Translations under genes and position numbers: made by a program
The notes under the pieces: model-generated
The model's input: the letters and a program-made list of their open reading frames with translations, nothing else
What the model was told of the DNA's origin: nothing
Databases searched by the model: none
In this document: positions 35,213 to 44,318 of the stretch, one piece after another
How the letters are laid out: every line of letters begins with the position of its first letter
Numbering within the stretch: the stretch's first letter is position 1
Assembly (NCBI GenBank): GCA_964435595.1
Contig: CAYSZV010000007.1
Coordinates: 1 to 64,000 of the forward strand
DNA from: Izemoplasma sp964435595
GTDB taxonomy: Bacteria; Bacillota_I; Bacilli_A; Izemoplasmatales; Izemoplasmataceae
Length of the DNA stretch: 64,000 nucleotides
Reading direction: 5' to 3'

Positions 35213-36091
35213 ATGAAAAAACAATTGAAAGCATTTAACAACGAAAAGGTCAATGCTGAAAAGAAAATAAAAATAGGTGGCGTTGTTGCAATTGCAGGAG
35301 CAGCTATCTTTGTATTATTAGGAATGTCAGGAGTTTCAGCAATTGGATTTGTTGGATTACCAATGCTTGTATTTGGAGTAATTTACCTTGGATTAGGATC
35401 TGCTGCATTCGCTAAACTTAGCCAACGATTTAAAACTGAAGTCTTAACTGATTTAATCGCATCATTTGTTGATGATGGGAAATTCATTCCGGAACAAGGA
35501 CTTTCCTTGGATACGATTTATGCAACTGAATTCTTGCAACGTGCAGACCGTCATCATACTGAAGATTATCTAAGTGGTAGTATCGATGGGGTTCGTTTTG
35601 AATCATCAGATGTTAAACTAGAAGAAAAGCATGTCGAACATACTAAAAACGGAACCAGAACCTATTATGAAACATATTTTCTGGGAAGAATTTTTGTATT
35701 TGACTTCAATAAATCATTTGATGGCTATTTACAAGTATTGGAACGAGGAAGACCAGTTTCAAAAAGAAAATTTAATAAAGTAAAACTAGAAAGTATTCAA
35801 TTCAATAAGAAGTTTAAAACATATACAACAAATGATCATTCTGCATTTTATGTTTTAACACCACACTTTATGGAAGCATTAATGACATTCGAACAAAATA
35901 ACAAAGGAAACATCTCATTTAGTTTCATTGATACACGTCTATATATTGGTATCAATAACTTTAGAGACACATTTGAATTGAAAATGTTTAAGGAATTGAA
36001 TATGGCAACATTTAAAGAGTTTGAAAGAGAACTAGGTGTAGTAAAAGAAGTAATTTCAGAATTGAAACTGAATAGAAACATATATAAATAG
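35213..36091 (+). CDS. DUF3137-family membrane protein (292 aa)
   Basis: Two adjacent hydrophobic segments (about 22-42 and 46-66) near the N-terminus are followed by a soluble domain with SIDGVRFESSDV and GRIFVFDFNKSF, the DUF3137 pattern. The protein is paired with lemA 11 bp downstream, an association seen in many bacteria. The function is not established; a membrane stress or envelope role is often proposed. Confidence 0.8.
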   Translation: MKKQLKAFNNEKVNAEKKIKIGGVVAIAGAAIFVLLGMSGVSAIGFVGLPMLVFGVIYLGLGSAAFAKLSQRFKTEVLTDLIASFVDDGKFIPEQGLSLDTIYATEFLQRADRHHTEDYLSGSIDGVRFESSDVKLEEKHVEHTKNGTRTYYETYFLGRIFVFDFNKSFDGYLQVLERGRPVSKRKFNKVKLESIQFNKKFKTYTTNDHSAFYVLTPHFMEALMTFEQNNKGNISFSFIDTRLYIGINNFRDTFELKMFKELNMATFKEFERELGVVKEVISELKLNRNIYK

Positions 36092-36102
36092 GAGGAGACA
36101 TT

Positions 36103-36666
36103 ATGCCAGAAGTTGTAATTGTATTATTAGTATTATTAGGAATTGCCTTTATTATCGCAATATGGTTCATTGGAGTAATGAATGGATTACGTCAATTAGA
36201 GGTTAAAGTAAATGAAGCAGAAAGTGGAATTGATGTTGCGTTAGAAAAACGTTTCGACATGTTGACAAAATTAGTAGCGACTACTAAAGGATATGCTAAA
36301 CATGAAAGTGAAACATTAGAAAATGTAACAAAATGGAGAGCTGGACTTCCAAAACAAATGACAATGGAAGACAAACAAAAATTCATGGGACAAATGGATG
36401 CAATCCAAACTGGAATCAATGTTCAAATTGAAGCCTACCCAGAATTAAAAGCAGACAAATTATTCTTAGACTTACAACACTCTATCAGAGATGTTGAAGA
36501 ACACTTACAAGCAGCTAGAAGATTGTATAACTCAAATGTATCAACAATCAATAGTAAAATCGTTACATTCCCAACAAGCGTTATCGCTGGTATGGTAAAC
36601 GTATCGAAAAAAGAATTCTTCGAAGCAGACGTAAACAAACGTTCTGACGTAGAAATTACATTTTAA
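36103..36666 (+). CDS. lemA: LemA-family protein
   Basis: The 187-aa protein has one N-terminal transmembrane helix (about 4-26) and then the helical LemA domain (GLRQLEVKVNEAESGIDVALEKRFD, LQAARRLYNSNVSTINSKI). The expected topology is one anchor with the helical bundle on the other side. GGAGGA precedes the ATG. It is co-transcribed with the DUF3137 gene and closed by a terminator. Biochemical function is unknown. Confidence 0.93.
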   Translation: MPEVVIVLLVLLGIAFIIAIWFIGVMNGLRQLEVKVNEAESGIDVALEKRFDMLTKLVATTKGYAKHESETLENVTKWRAGLPKQMTMEDKQKFMGQMDAIQTGINVQIEAYPELKADKLFLDLQHSIRDVEEHLQAARRLYNSNVSTINSKIVTFPTSVIAGMVNVSKKEFFEADVNKRSDVEITF

Positions 36667-36691
36667 GACTTTCTTATGAAAGTCTTTTTTT
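36665..36691 (+). terminator. lemA terminator
   Basis: AAGACTTTC / GAAAGTCTT with a TTAT loop, then T8, overlapping the stop codon. Confidence 0.85.
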
Positions 36692-36867
36692 TACATATTT
36701 TTACCAATTATAGAAAAAACTTTTTTTAAGTCCTGATTTTATTTGATTGAAATAACCAATACATTATGATTATATAAAAACATCTATATTAAGCTATAAA
36801 ATATGTATTTTGTGCGTTTCGTATAACTACAATCCTTCTCTATAATAGTGTGTAAAGGAGGAATATT

Positions 36868-37197
36868 ATGTTAAATCAAGTCATTTTAGTGGGTCGTCTA
36901 GTCTATGATCCTGAATTAAGAAAGTTAGAAGATGGTACCAGTGTAACGACGATTACATTGGCCATTACAAGAGGCTACAAGAATGCCCAAACAGGTGAGT
37001 ATGATACAGATTTCTTACGATGTACGTTGTGGCGAGGAATTGCGGAGAATACTGTTGAATATTGTAAAAAAGGCTCAACTGTAGGTGTAAAAGCAAGACT
37101 CCAACAAAGAAGTCATGAATGTAGTGATGGAAAGATGTTCAACTATCCAGAAATTATTGCAGACAAAATTACATTTATTAATAGTAAAAAAGAGTAA
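36868..37197 (+). CDS. ssb: short single-stranded DNA-binding protein (SsbB-like, 109 aa)
   Basis: This is an OB-fold SSB: MLNQVILVGRLVYDPELRK, TDFLRCTLWRGIAENTVEYCKKG, GVKARLQQRS. It ends right after the OB fold, lacking the flexible tail and acidic DDDIPF tip that recruit partner proteins, like Bacillus SsbB, which acts in transformation. It is alone rather than between rpsF and rpsR, so a full-length replicative SSB probably lies elsewhere. AAAGGAGG precedes the ATG. Confidence 0.9.
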   Translation: MLNQVILVGRLVYDPELRKLEDGTSVTTITLAITRGYKNAQTGEYDTDFLRCTLWRGIAENTVEYCKKGSTVGVKARLQQRSHECSDGKMFNYPEIIADKITFINSKKE

Positions 37198-37215
37198 AGT
37201 GTGAAAACACTTTTT
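37196..37215 (+). terminator. terminator after ssb
   Basis: AAAGTGT / ACACTTT with a GAAA loop, then T-rich sequence. Confidence 0.65.
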
Positions 37216-37292
37216 CTTTTTATATTGTGAATATCGTTTCTTTAAAGCTGTTTTTTTGCTATAATAAAATCTAGAGAAGTTCAGGTGATAGT

Positions 37293-37565
37293 ATGTGGAA
37301 ATGGCTGAAGGAAAATATCTTTGTAAAAGAGATGTTTATTTATATTGTAATTGCGACCATAATCTTCTACATCCCAGCATGGGGTGCAGTTATTTCTGGC
37401 TATCTTTTTAATGAACCAGGATTCTATATATTCGCTGGGAGTTATGTCGCTGTATGGGCAGGTCCATTTACTCCTACAATACCAGCCATACTGGGTATAG
37501 CAGTTGGACTTAAGACAGTATTAAAACAAATTACAAAAGGACGTGATGACGATGAAACAGTATAA
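37293..37565 (+). CDS. 90-aa membrane protein upstream of thyA
   Basis: Two hydrophobic segments (about 13-37 and 44-78, the second broken by PFTPTIPAI prolines) and a charged C-terminus (KGRDDDETV) suggest a small integral membrane protein. No family is recognised. It overlaps the thyA start, so it is co-transcribed with thyA-folA-plsC. The start ATG follows an AGGTGAT. Confidence 0.65.
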   Translation: MWKWLKENIFVKEMFIYIVIATIIFYIPAWGAVISGYLFNEPGFYIFAGSYVAVWAGPFTPTIPAILGIAVGLKTVLKQITKGRDDDETV

Positions 37566-38433
37566 AGAATTACTAGAACATATCCTTCAAAATGGAGACA
37601 AAAAAGAAGATCGTACCGGGACAGGAACAATCTCTACTTTTGGCTATCAAATGCGTTTTGATTTAAATCAAGGCTTTCCTTTGTTAACGACAAAAAAAGT
37701 ACATCTAAAAAGTATCATCCATGAATTATTGTGGTTCATAGACGGTAGTACCAATATAAAATATCTTGTAGACAATGGGGTACGTATTTGGAACGAATGG
37801 CCATATCAAATATTTAAAAAAAGCGATGACTATAATGGGGAATCCATGAAAGATTTCGTTGAGAAAATCAAAACAGATGATGCCTTCGCAAAAAAATATG
37901 GAGAACTTGGGCCAGTTTATGGTAGACAGTGGAGACACTTTGAAGGACCAGATGGAAAATATGTCGATCAACTAGCTCAAGTGATTGAAGAAATTAAAAC
38001 AAACCCTTCAAGTCGACGTCTCATTGTCAATTCTTGGAATGCGCCACTTGTTCCTGAAATGGCTTTACCACCTTGTCATATGATGTTTCATTTTTATGTT
38101 CGAAACAATAAACTAAGTTGTCAATTGTATCAAAGAAGTGCTGATACATTTTTAGGAATACCATTCAACATTGCGAGTTATGCATTGCTAACAATGATGG
38201 TTGCTCAAGTATGTAATCTTGGATTAGGTGATTTTGTACATACAATTGGGGATGCACATATCTATTTGGATCATCTAGAGCAAGTAAAATTACAATTATC
38301 AAGAGATTGTAGACCATTACCAACAATGAAAATAAACCCCGATATAAAAGATATCAATCATTTCAAATATAGTGACTTCACCTTAGAAAATTATAATCCT
38401 CATCCACTTATTAAAGGGAAGGTAAGTGTATAA
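37552..38433 (+). CDS. thyA: thymidylate synthase
   Basis: ThyA methylates dUMP using methylene-tetrahydrofolate. The 293-aa protein has the catalytic cysteine in ALPPCHMMFHFYV, QRSADTFLGIPFNIASYA and HTIGDAHIY. I start at MKQYKELLEH by family homology; an ATG two codons upstream (37546) is nearer the AAAAGG and could be used. The stop shares a base with folA (TAATG), giving the classic thyA-folA pair. Confidence 0.97.
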   Translation: MKQYKELLEHILQNGDKKEDRTGTGTISTFGYQMRFDLNQGFPLLTTKKVHLKSIIHELLWFIDGSTNIKYLVDNGVRIWNEWPYQIFKKSDDYNGESMKDFVEKIKTDDAFAKKYGELGPVYGRQWRHFEGPDGKYVDQLAQVIEEIKTNPSSRRLIVNSWNAPLVPEMALPPCHMMFHFYVRNNKLSCQLYQRSADTFLGIPFNIASYALLTMMVAQVCNLGLGDFVHTIGDAHIYLDHLEQVKLQLSRDCRPLPTMKINPDIKDINHFKYSDFTLENYNPHPLIKGKVSV

Positions 38434-38903
38434 TGGTTAACTTAATTGTCGCAATTGGACCAAATAATCTAATTGGCAAAGACAACCTTCTTCCTTGGCA
38501 CTACAAAGAGGATATGAAATATTTCAAAGAAATAACAATGGGTAAGAAAGTCATTATGGGTGAGTTAACATTTAAAAGTATTTTATCTTATATCAACAAA
38601 CCACTACCAGGAAGAACAAGCGTGATTGCAACATTAACCGACTACACATATCCTGGAGTAGAAGTAACAAATGATATCATTTCTTATTTAAAAAACTTCC
38701 CAAAAGAAGAGGAAATTTTTATCATTGGTGGTAAAATTATTTATGACATTACCCTTGATATCGCAGATCGTTTGTATATTACACATGTCAACAAAGAATA
38801 CGAAGGAAATGTATATTTTAAAGAGATAGACTATGATAAATATAATGTTATTAGTAAGAAGGATAGTGGAGACTTAACATTTTCTATCTATGAAAGGAAG
38901 TAA
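38433..38903 (+). CDS. folA: dihydrofolate reductase
   Basis: FolA regenerates tetrahydrofolate consumed by ThyA. The 156-aa protein has IGPNNLIGKDNLLPWHYKEDMKYFKEIT and the IIGGK NADPH-binding segment, with an unusual GELTFKSI where MGRKTWESI-like sequence is commoner. It is translationally coupled to thyA and followed 4 bp later by plsC. Confidence 0.95.
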   Translation: MVNLIVAIGPNNLIGKDNLLPWHYKEDMKYFKEITMGKKVIMGELTFKSILSYINKPLPGRTSVIATLTDYTYPGVEVTNDIISYLKNFPKEEEIFIIGGKIIYDITLDIADRLYITHVNKEYEGNVYFKEIDYDKYNVISKKDSGDLTFSIYERK

Positions 38904-38907
38904 TTCT

Positions 38908-39744
38908 ATGTTAATTGCAGTATTTTATGTTTTACTGTGTAGTTTCTTTGTTTTATTTGGATGGCTTTTCGGATTAGACCAAGCTAACTTTGCAAGTGTT
39001 TGGACATATCTATTGCTTTTAGTAGATTTCCTTTTGTCATATGTCTCAGCATTTGTGGGTGTTCTCGGAATTACTAGTATTTTAGGTGAATTTAGAAAAG
39101 GAAAACCATTTGATAATAAATTTAATCACTATTTCGCTCAATCATTACTCCGTCTAGCCTTACATTTAGCAAGAATCAAGACAGTAGTGACAGGAATAGA
39201 GAACATACCTGAAGATAATAAGTTCATTTTTGTATGTAATCATCAAGAAAATTATGATATTCCAGTATTATCTCCAATATTTAAAGGGCACCCTATGTGT
39301 TTCATTGCAAAGGAAGCTTTATTTACAACACCAATTATTGGAAAATGGATTGATCTTCTAGGAAATGTTCCAATCGGTAAAAATGCCGATAGAGATGCTG
39401 CCAAATCTATAATAAATGGAATCAAACGTCATAAAGAAGGTATTCCATTTGGAATTTTTCCAGAAGGTATGAGAGCAAAAAGTAATGAAATGATTGAGTT
39501 TAAACCAGGTGCCTTTAAACTGGCAATGAAGCCCAAATCAGACATCTTAATTGGTACCATATATGATATGAGCAAAGTGTTTAAAAGTATTCCTTGGAAA
39601 CGATATGTAGTGAGAGTTCATTTCCACCCCCTACTACCATATGAAGAATACAAAGAGTTAAATTCACAAGAAATTAGTACCAAAGTCAAAGCAATTATTC
39701 AATCAAAATTAGATGAATTCAATCAAAAAAGTCGTCAAGTTTAA
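38908..39744 (+). CDS. plsC: 1-acyl-sn-glycerol-3-phosphate acyltransferase
   Basis: PlsC adds the second acyl chain to lysophosphatidic acid. Two N-terminal hydrophobic segments anchor the 278-aa protein. The catalytic NHQENYD (HX4D) and FPEGMRAKSNE motifs are clear. The start ATG is the one with AGGAAG upstream, not the earlier in-frame ATG inside folA. A long hairpin terminator overlaps its 3' end. Confidence 0.93.
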   Translation: MLIAVFYVLLCSFFVLFGWLFGLDQANFASVWTYLLLLVDFLLSYVSAFVGVLGITSILGEFRKGKPFDNKFNHYFAQSLLRLALHLARIKTVVTGIENIPEDNKFIFVCNHQENYDIPVLSPIFKGHPMCFIAKEALFTTPIIGKWIDLLGNVPIGKNADRDAAKSIINGIKRHKEGIPFGIFPEGMRAKSNEMIEFKPGAFKLAMKPKSDILIGTIYDMSKVFKSIPWKRYVVRVHFHPLLPYEEYKELNSQEISTKVKAIIQSKLDEFNQKSRQV

Positions 39745-39760
39745 CTTGAAGACTTTTTTT
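39727..39760. terminator. plsC terminator, probably bidirectional
   Basis: AAAAGTC-g-TCAAGTT and AACTTGA-a-GACTTTT pair with one mismatch, followed by T7. It spans the plsC stop. Confidence 0.8.
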
Positions 39761-39770
39761 CTTTAAAATG

Positions 39771-39826
39771 TTACTTTAGTTAATTGTTCAGAAAAGGTGA
39801 ATAATTGCTTTGCGATCACTTGATTG
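39771..39826 (-). repeat. 56-bp copy of the 3' end of the SDR gene, copy 1
   Basis: This matches 40015-40070 in 55 of 56 positions. Read on the minus strand it encodes the SDR tail but ends KVTF-stop, while copy 2 continues KVILDYITAIQT. It abuts the N run. Confidence 0.75.
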
Positions 39827-40014
39827 NNNNNNNNNNGATCTAAAGTTAATATCTTTCAGATAGATGATCATCTTGTTCCAACTGGTGATGAAGAAGCAGG
39901 ACGCGTTTTGGAAGAAAAATTCAAAAAAGAGGTTGTTTTTCAAAACAACCTCTTTTTAGAATATTAAATTAATTAAAGCTTATTATGTTTGTATAGCTGT
40001 AATGTAATCTAATA
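39827..40014. other. 10-N gap and 178 bp of unplaced sequence with a gene end and terminator
   Basis: The N run is 39827-39836. After it, one plus-strand frame is open from the gap to about 39966 (residues such as SKVNIFQIDDHLVPTGDEE). A strong hairpin lies inside it at 39923-39957 (AGAGGTTGTTTT / AAAACAACCTCT), then T5. This looks like the 3' end of some other gene plus a terminator, but the frame overrunning the hairpin makes the call weak. I cannot name the gene. Confidence 0.5.
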
Positions 40015-40900
40015 TTACTTTAGTTAATTGTTCAGAAATGGTGAATAATTGCTTTGCGATCACTTGATTGTAAGAACGTTTATTCGATTTTACTTTCTTT
40101 GGATATCCACCAAATTCTAACAATCCTCTAGGACCATAGTATTCCCCACTAGCTAATTGTTCATCAAATAGAGCTCGCAATGTTGGTAATGCACCTTTCC
40201 AAGGCTTTTGTCCAAATACAAGGTTTCCTACATTCGTGATGCCTGAATGTCGTTGTAAGTCAGTTGCTGTCCATCCTGGATGTGCTGCATTCACTTTGAT
40301 ATCTAAATTTCTAGATTGAATGAGACGATTTAGCTCATATGTGAAATAAAGATTGGCTAGTTTACTATCTCCATATGCACTCATTTTCTTATACTTTCTT
40401 TTGGTCCAATTGATATCATCAAAGTTAATATTTCCTGCTCGATGGACCATGCTAGATACAGAAGCAATTCTAGAATCTGCTGTTTTTGATAAGATAGGAA
40501 ATAAAAGCCCAGTTAAAGCATAATGACCAAAATGATTGGTACCCATTTGAATGTCAAATCCATCTTTAGTTTGACTATACGGAGGCATCATGACTCCTGC
40601 GTTATTCACTAAAAAGTGAAGAGCTGTAAATTCTTTTTTGAACTCATTCACAAAAGAATGAACAGATTGTAAATCAGATAAGTCTAATTTCATGACATGA
40701 ATGATTGCATTTGGTTCAACTTGTAAGAATTCTTGCTTGACAGTTTCCCCTTTTGCGATATTTCTTACTGCCATAATCGTAATTGCATTTTTTGAAGCAA
40801 AGACTTTGGCTGTTTGTTTCCCTATCCCGGATGTAGATCCAGTAATTATGGCAATCTTCCCTGTTAAGTCTGGTATATTTGATATAGTCCATTTACTCAT
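39983..40900 (-). CDS. short-chain dehydrogenase/reductase (305 aa)
   Basis: This is an NAD(P)-dependent oxidoreductase of the retinol dehydrogenase/WWOX-like SDR subgroup: TGSTSGIGKQTAKVF cofactor loop, NNAGVMMPP, the catalytic YGDSK and the NAAHPGWTATDL motif. Substrate is unknown. The start is the ATG (MSKWTIS) preceded by AGGGGGA; upstream in-frame codons lack a ribosome site. The last 56 bp of sequence region 40015-40070 recur before the gap at 39771, so the true C-terminus is uncertain. Confidence 0.85.
   Translation of the reverse strand: MSKWTISNIPDLTGKIAIITGSTSGIGKQTAKVFASKNAITIMAVRNIAKGETVKQEFLQVEPNAIIHVMKLDLSDLQSVHSFVNEFKKEFTALHFLVNNAGVMMPPYSQTKDGFDIQMGTNHFGHYALTGLLFPILSKTADSRIASVSSMVHRAGNINFDDINWTKRKYKKMSAYGDSKLANLYFTYELNRLIQSRNLDIKVNAAHPGWTATDLQRHSGITNVGNLVFGQKPWKGALPTLRALFDEQLASGEYYGPRGLLEFGGYPKKVKSNKRSYNQVIAKQLFTISEQLTKVILDYITAIQT
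40015..40070 (-). repeat. 56-bp repeat, copy 2 (inside the SDR gene)
   Basis: Partner of 39771-39826 with one mismatch; see that entry. Confidence 0.75.
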
Positions 40901-41056
40901 ATGTAGTCCCCCTAAATTAATTATCTCTACACACATTTTACATCTTAAATGTAGTATTGTTAAGTAATATCCAATAATTTTATATCCTTTGATAATTTCC
41001 ATATTTTGTATTGATTAGAAATAATATCAAAAGTCAGTTTGTTCATACAGTAATTG

Positions 41057-41065
41057 TGGTATAAT
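41057..41065 (+). promoter_or_regulatory. extended -10 promoter of pdp
   Basis: TGGTATAAT lies 27 bp before the pdp start; the -35 is poor. Confidence 0.5.
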
Positions 41066-41091
41066 AAAGTGTTAAAATAGGAGTGATATAT

Positions 41092-42386
41092 ATGAGAATG
41101 GTCGATTTAATCGAGAAAAAAAGAGATGGATTTGAACTATCAAAAGAAGAAATTAATTTCATTATTAATGGATATGTTAAAAAAGACATACCTGATTACC
41201 AAATGAGNNNNNNNNNNATTTTAAAGGTATGAGTTCAGATGAAGCAACTGCACTAACAGAGGCGATGCTTTATAGTGGAGATGTGATTGATTTATCAAGT
41301 ATTGATGGAATCAAAGTAGACAAGCATTCAACCGGTGGTGTTGGTGATAAAACAACGCTTGTGTTAGCTCCTTTGGTTGCCAGTGTTGGTTGTAAAGTTG
41401 CGAAACTATCAGGGCGTGGTCTTGGACATACTGGTGGGACTCTAGATAAGTTAGAAAGTATCGATGGGCTTAGTATTAATATTGAAATCGATGACTTTAT
41501 CAAACAAGTAAATGATATCGGATTAGCAGTTGCTGGACAAACAGCAAATTTAACTCCAGCAGACAAACTGCTTTATGCATTACGTGATGTAACTGCAACT
41601 GTACCAAGTATTCCATTAATTGCATCAAGTATTATGTCGAAAAAACTAGCTAGTGGTAGTGATGTAATTGTTCTAGATGTAAAAATTGGTGATGGTGCAT
41701 TTATGAAGACATTGGATGATGCGAGAAAGTTATCAAAAGTAATGGTTTCTATCGGAGAAAACATGGGCAAAAAAGTAGTTGCTTTTATTACTGATATGGG
41801 ACAACCTTTGGGACATACAGTAGGAAACAGATTAGAAGTTGTTGAAGCCTTAGAAACATTGACTGGAAATGGACCGGAAGATTTAACTGAACTTTGCTTG
41901 GAAATTGGTAGTTATATGGCATTTAGTGCTGGAATAACTGAGACATTAGAAGAATCAAGAGCATTATTAGAAGAAAACATTAAAAACGGGAAAGCACATG
42001 ATAAACAAATGGAATTTATCAAAGCCCAAGGTGGAATTCTTCCAGACCTCGATAAATTTATTACTGTCAAAGAAAAAATAGACGTTATATCAACTGAATC
42101 TGGATACGTTGAAGATATCAATGCACTTGCTATTGGTCTTGCTGCAATGAAATTAGGTGCAGGACGCGCTACCAAAGAAGATGATATTGATCCGGATGTA
42201 GGAATTATCGTTCATAAAAAAGTTGGAGATCAAGTAGAAAAAGGAGAAGCACTGGCTACTTTATACAATAATTTAGATGAAATAAAAGAGATTTACAATG
42301 AAGTTCAATATGCCTTTAAACTATGTAAAGAAGCCGTTGAAAAGAAACCAATTATCTTTGAAATCATAACAAAAAAAGACCTTTAG
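41092..42386 (+). CDS. pdp: pyrimidine-nucleoside phosphorylase (with a short scaffold gap)
   Basis: Pdp phosphorolyses uridine, thymidine and deoxyuridine. The N-terminus MRMVDLIEKKRDGFELSKEE, KHSTGGVGDKTTLVLAPLVA, SGRGLGHTGGTLDKLE and DVKIGDGAFMKT are diagnostic. Ten N at 41208-41217 fall where the family reads about SALLMAIY. The frames on each side fit only if about 20 bases are missing, so the gene is very likely intact in the genome. With deoC and deoD it completes deoxynucleoside breakdown. Confidence 0.93.
41208..41217. other. 10-N scaffold gap inside pdp
   Basis: The placeholder length is out of frame. Family alignment predicts about 20 missing bases (rest of SALLMAIY). No foreign sequence is visible here, unlike the other three gaps. 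Confidence 0.8.
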
Positions 42387-42404
42387 AAATTTATTGGTCT
42401 TTTT
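42373..42404 (+). terminator. pdp terminator
   Basis: AAAAAGACC / GGTCTTTTT around a 14-base loop, overlapping the stop. Confidence 0.7.
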
Positions 42405-42456
42405 GTTTTGAAGTTCAAACTAAAAGGTGTATACTATTATTATAGGAGGTATCTAT

Positions 42457-42810
42457 ATGGAAGAGCAATCTATGAAATTTTTAAAATATGAAAAACTATT
42501 TCATCGAATTCAAGTAACAATTTTTCTTACTTCTATAGGTATTTACTTACTATTTTTAGCAATCATTGAGAGCTTGGGAGCATTCGTTGATGTCCTCGTT
42601 AGTGTGATGTTAGTTGGAATTATCGTATCTGCTATTACATTCATCCTCTCAGTGTTACGAATCTTAAAATACATTTTTAAACATAGGTCAGTTTTAGGCG
42701 CAACAATTTGGCGCAGTTTCCTCAACCTAATTCTCTCTCCTCTATCAATTATTATATTTTACATACTAATTTTTATAACTGCAGCGACTAGCTGTGCCTA
42801 TGGTGGGTAA
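42457..42810 (+). CDS. 117-aa membrane protein
   Basis: Three hydrophobic helices (about 19-41, 46-70 and 91-113) and a final CAYGG are visible; no family is recognised. The ATG has AGGAGG seven bases upstream. It is isolated between the pdp terminator and a bidirectional terminator. Confidence 0.7.
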   Translation: MEEQSMKFLKYEKLFHRIQVTIFLTSIGIYLLFLAIIESLGAFVDVLVSVMLVGIIVSAITFILSVLRILKYIFKHRSVLGATIWRSFLNLILSPLSIIIFYILIFITAATSCAYGG

Positions 42811-42812
42811 TT

Positions 42813-42838
42813 AAAAACGCAGAAAATCTGCGTTTTTT
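42813..42838. terminator. bidirectional terminator
   Basis: AAAAACGCAGA / TCTGCGTTTTT with an AAA loop, between two convergent membrane genes. Confidence 0.85.
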
Positions 42839-44033
42839 ATATACTAATATTCAATAGTTCAAATAGGAATAGTACCAAAATAAATAGGTAGTTGGCTGTA
42901 ATTCCACTAACCAATCCACCAATTGTATGTGATACAATCGCTTGTGTTGTAAGTCCTCTTGATTTTACTGCATCCATCATCCCAACGTGTGTCGATAAAT
43001 ATCCGCTCCATGTGGTTCCAATCGCAGTAAATACAGCAATATCTTTAATTGTAACATATCCATTTTCAATAAATTCAGGTACAATCCCAATCGCAGCCCC
43101 AGCACTTCCTAATGAAATCAAAGGGAAGGCGATTGCCTCAGGAGAAGTGAATCCAAACAATGGTCGAAAGATAAACATCAAGTGTTCACCGATTAAAGGT
43201 AAATATCCAATTCCTTCTTTGGCAGCACCCGAGTAAGGTAATAAGTTGCCTGTAATGGAATCGACTGGTTGTCCATTTGTAAACATGATAATAAATGTTG
43301 AAATAATCAAAATACCTGGAATGATTTGAAGTCCGATATCAACCCCGTTTTTCCCTCCATCAAGAGCACTTTCTAAAAAGCGATTGACAAAAGTACCTTC
43401 TCTTGCATCTCGCAAGAATTCATCTCCTTCAATCCTTTTAATTGGATTATCATTTGATGGTATACTAAAGTGTTTTTTTGAAAAATGTGTCAACAAACGT
43501 ACACTTACAATACTTCCAATAATACTTGCAATTACTCCAACACCAGTAGCGACAAAGAAATTACCAAGTGATGCATATTCATTGTTCAAACTGATAAAAA
43601 AGATTGCAATCACAAGTCCCATCCCGAAACTAGTACCTAGATTCACAAGAACTGGAATTTGATACCCCTTAAATTGCTTTCTAAACTCTTTTTCTTTATA
43701 TAAGCTAATCACGGCAGGGTTATCAGATAAATACGCACTAATCGCTCCAATTCCGGCTACTCCAGGCAATTTGTATATCAAACGAACCACAGGGCCAAAG
43801 ACAATATTCAATAATGCAACAATTCCGAATTCAGCAAATATACCAGCCATTGCACCTGTCAATACAGCAACACCCATAATCCAGAATGCAACTTCAGTTA
43901 GTAAGAAGAAACTGGTATTGATCATAGTGTTCAAGAAATTGGCTACGCCCATCTCTAATGAGAATAATAAAAACCCTCCTAAGAAGAGTATTAGTAAGAC
44001 ATAAGTCTCGGTTGTGATAGGATTCTTTTTCAT
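42837..44033 (-). CDS. nucleoside-recognition (gate) domain membrane protein, CD0519/YjiH-like
   Basis: The 398-aa protein has about ten membrane helices in two halves separated by a charged loop (about 190-225). Conserved features are LSDNPAVISLYKEK, LVNLGTSFGMG, and the second-half GKNGVDIGLQIIPG and FPLISLGSAGAAIG, as in gate-domain proteins related to nucleoside transporters. The transported compound is not known. GAGG lies seven bases before the ATG. It diverges from the TPP riboswitch-thiT unit. Confidence 0.8.
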   Translation of the reverse strand: MKKNPITTETYVLLILFLGGFLLFSLEMGVANFLNTMINTSFFLLTEVAFWIMGVAVLTGAMAGIFAEFGIVALLNIVFGPVVRLIYKLPGVAGIGAISAYLSDNPAVISLYKEKEFRKQFKGYQIPVLVNLGTSFGMGLVIAIFFISLNNEYASLGNFFVATGVGVIASIIGSIVSVRLLTHFSKKHFSIPSNDNPIKRIEGDEFLRDAREGTFVNRFLESALDGGKNGVDIGLQIIPGILIISTFIIMFTNGQPVDSITGNLLPYSGAAKEGIGYLPLIGEHLMFIFRPLFGFTSPEAIAFPLISLGSAGAAIGIVPEFIENGYVTIKDIAVFTAIGTTWSGYLSTHVGMMDAVKSRGLTTQAIVSHTIGGLVSGITANYLFILVLFLFELLNISI

Positions 44034-44188
44034 TTTTTTACCTCGTAAATAATATATTCCAAAAGAATTATAGTTTATTACAATTAATAAAACAACTCTT
44101 TTTTATTTTTTTTTGAACACGCTTACAACATCTTACTTTAGCGCTTAAAAGTAAATTTAATTCTTATATATAAAAACTTACATTATAC

Positions 44189-44217
44189 TTGATAAAAAAA
44201 TTACTCTATACTATAAT
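44189..44217 (+). promoter_or_regulatory. promoter of the TPP riboswitch-thiT unit
   Basis: TTGATA and TATAAT are 17 bp apart, ending 15 bp before the riboswitch. Confidence 0.75.
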
Positions 44218-44231
44218 TAAATTGCACTTAT

Positions 44232-44318
44232 ATCGGGGGAGCTGAGAGAACTTGGCTGAGAGTATTCTTGTTACTAGAATAGACCGTACCTGATCTGGAT
44301 AATGCCAGCGTAGGATAA
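44232..44318 (+). promoter_or_regulatory. TPP riboswitch (THI element)
   Basis: The conserved parts are GGGGGAGCTG at the P1/P2 start, GGCTGAGAG (44254-44262), ACCGTACCTGATCTGGATAA (44283-44302) and TGCCAGCGTAGG (44303-44314). It precedes the thiamine transporter gene thiT, as expected. Confidence 0.96.

Noticed and set aside
39837..39966. Naming the gene end after the third gap as a mutarotase
   Set aside because: Only a faint resemblance (HLVPTGDEE), and the match would fall mid-protein rather than at a C-terminus.
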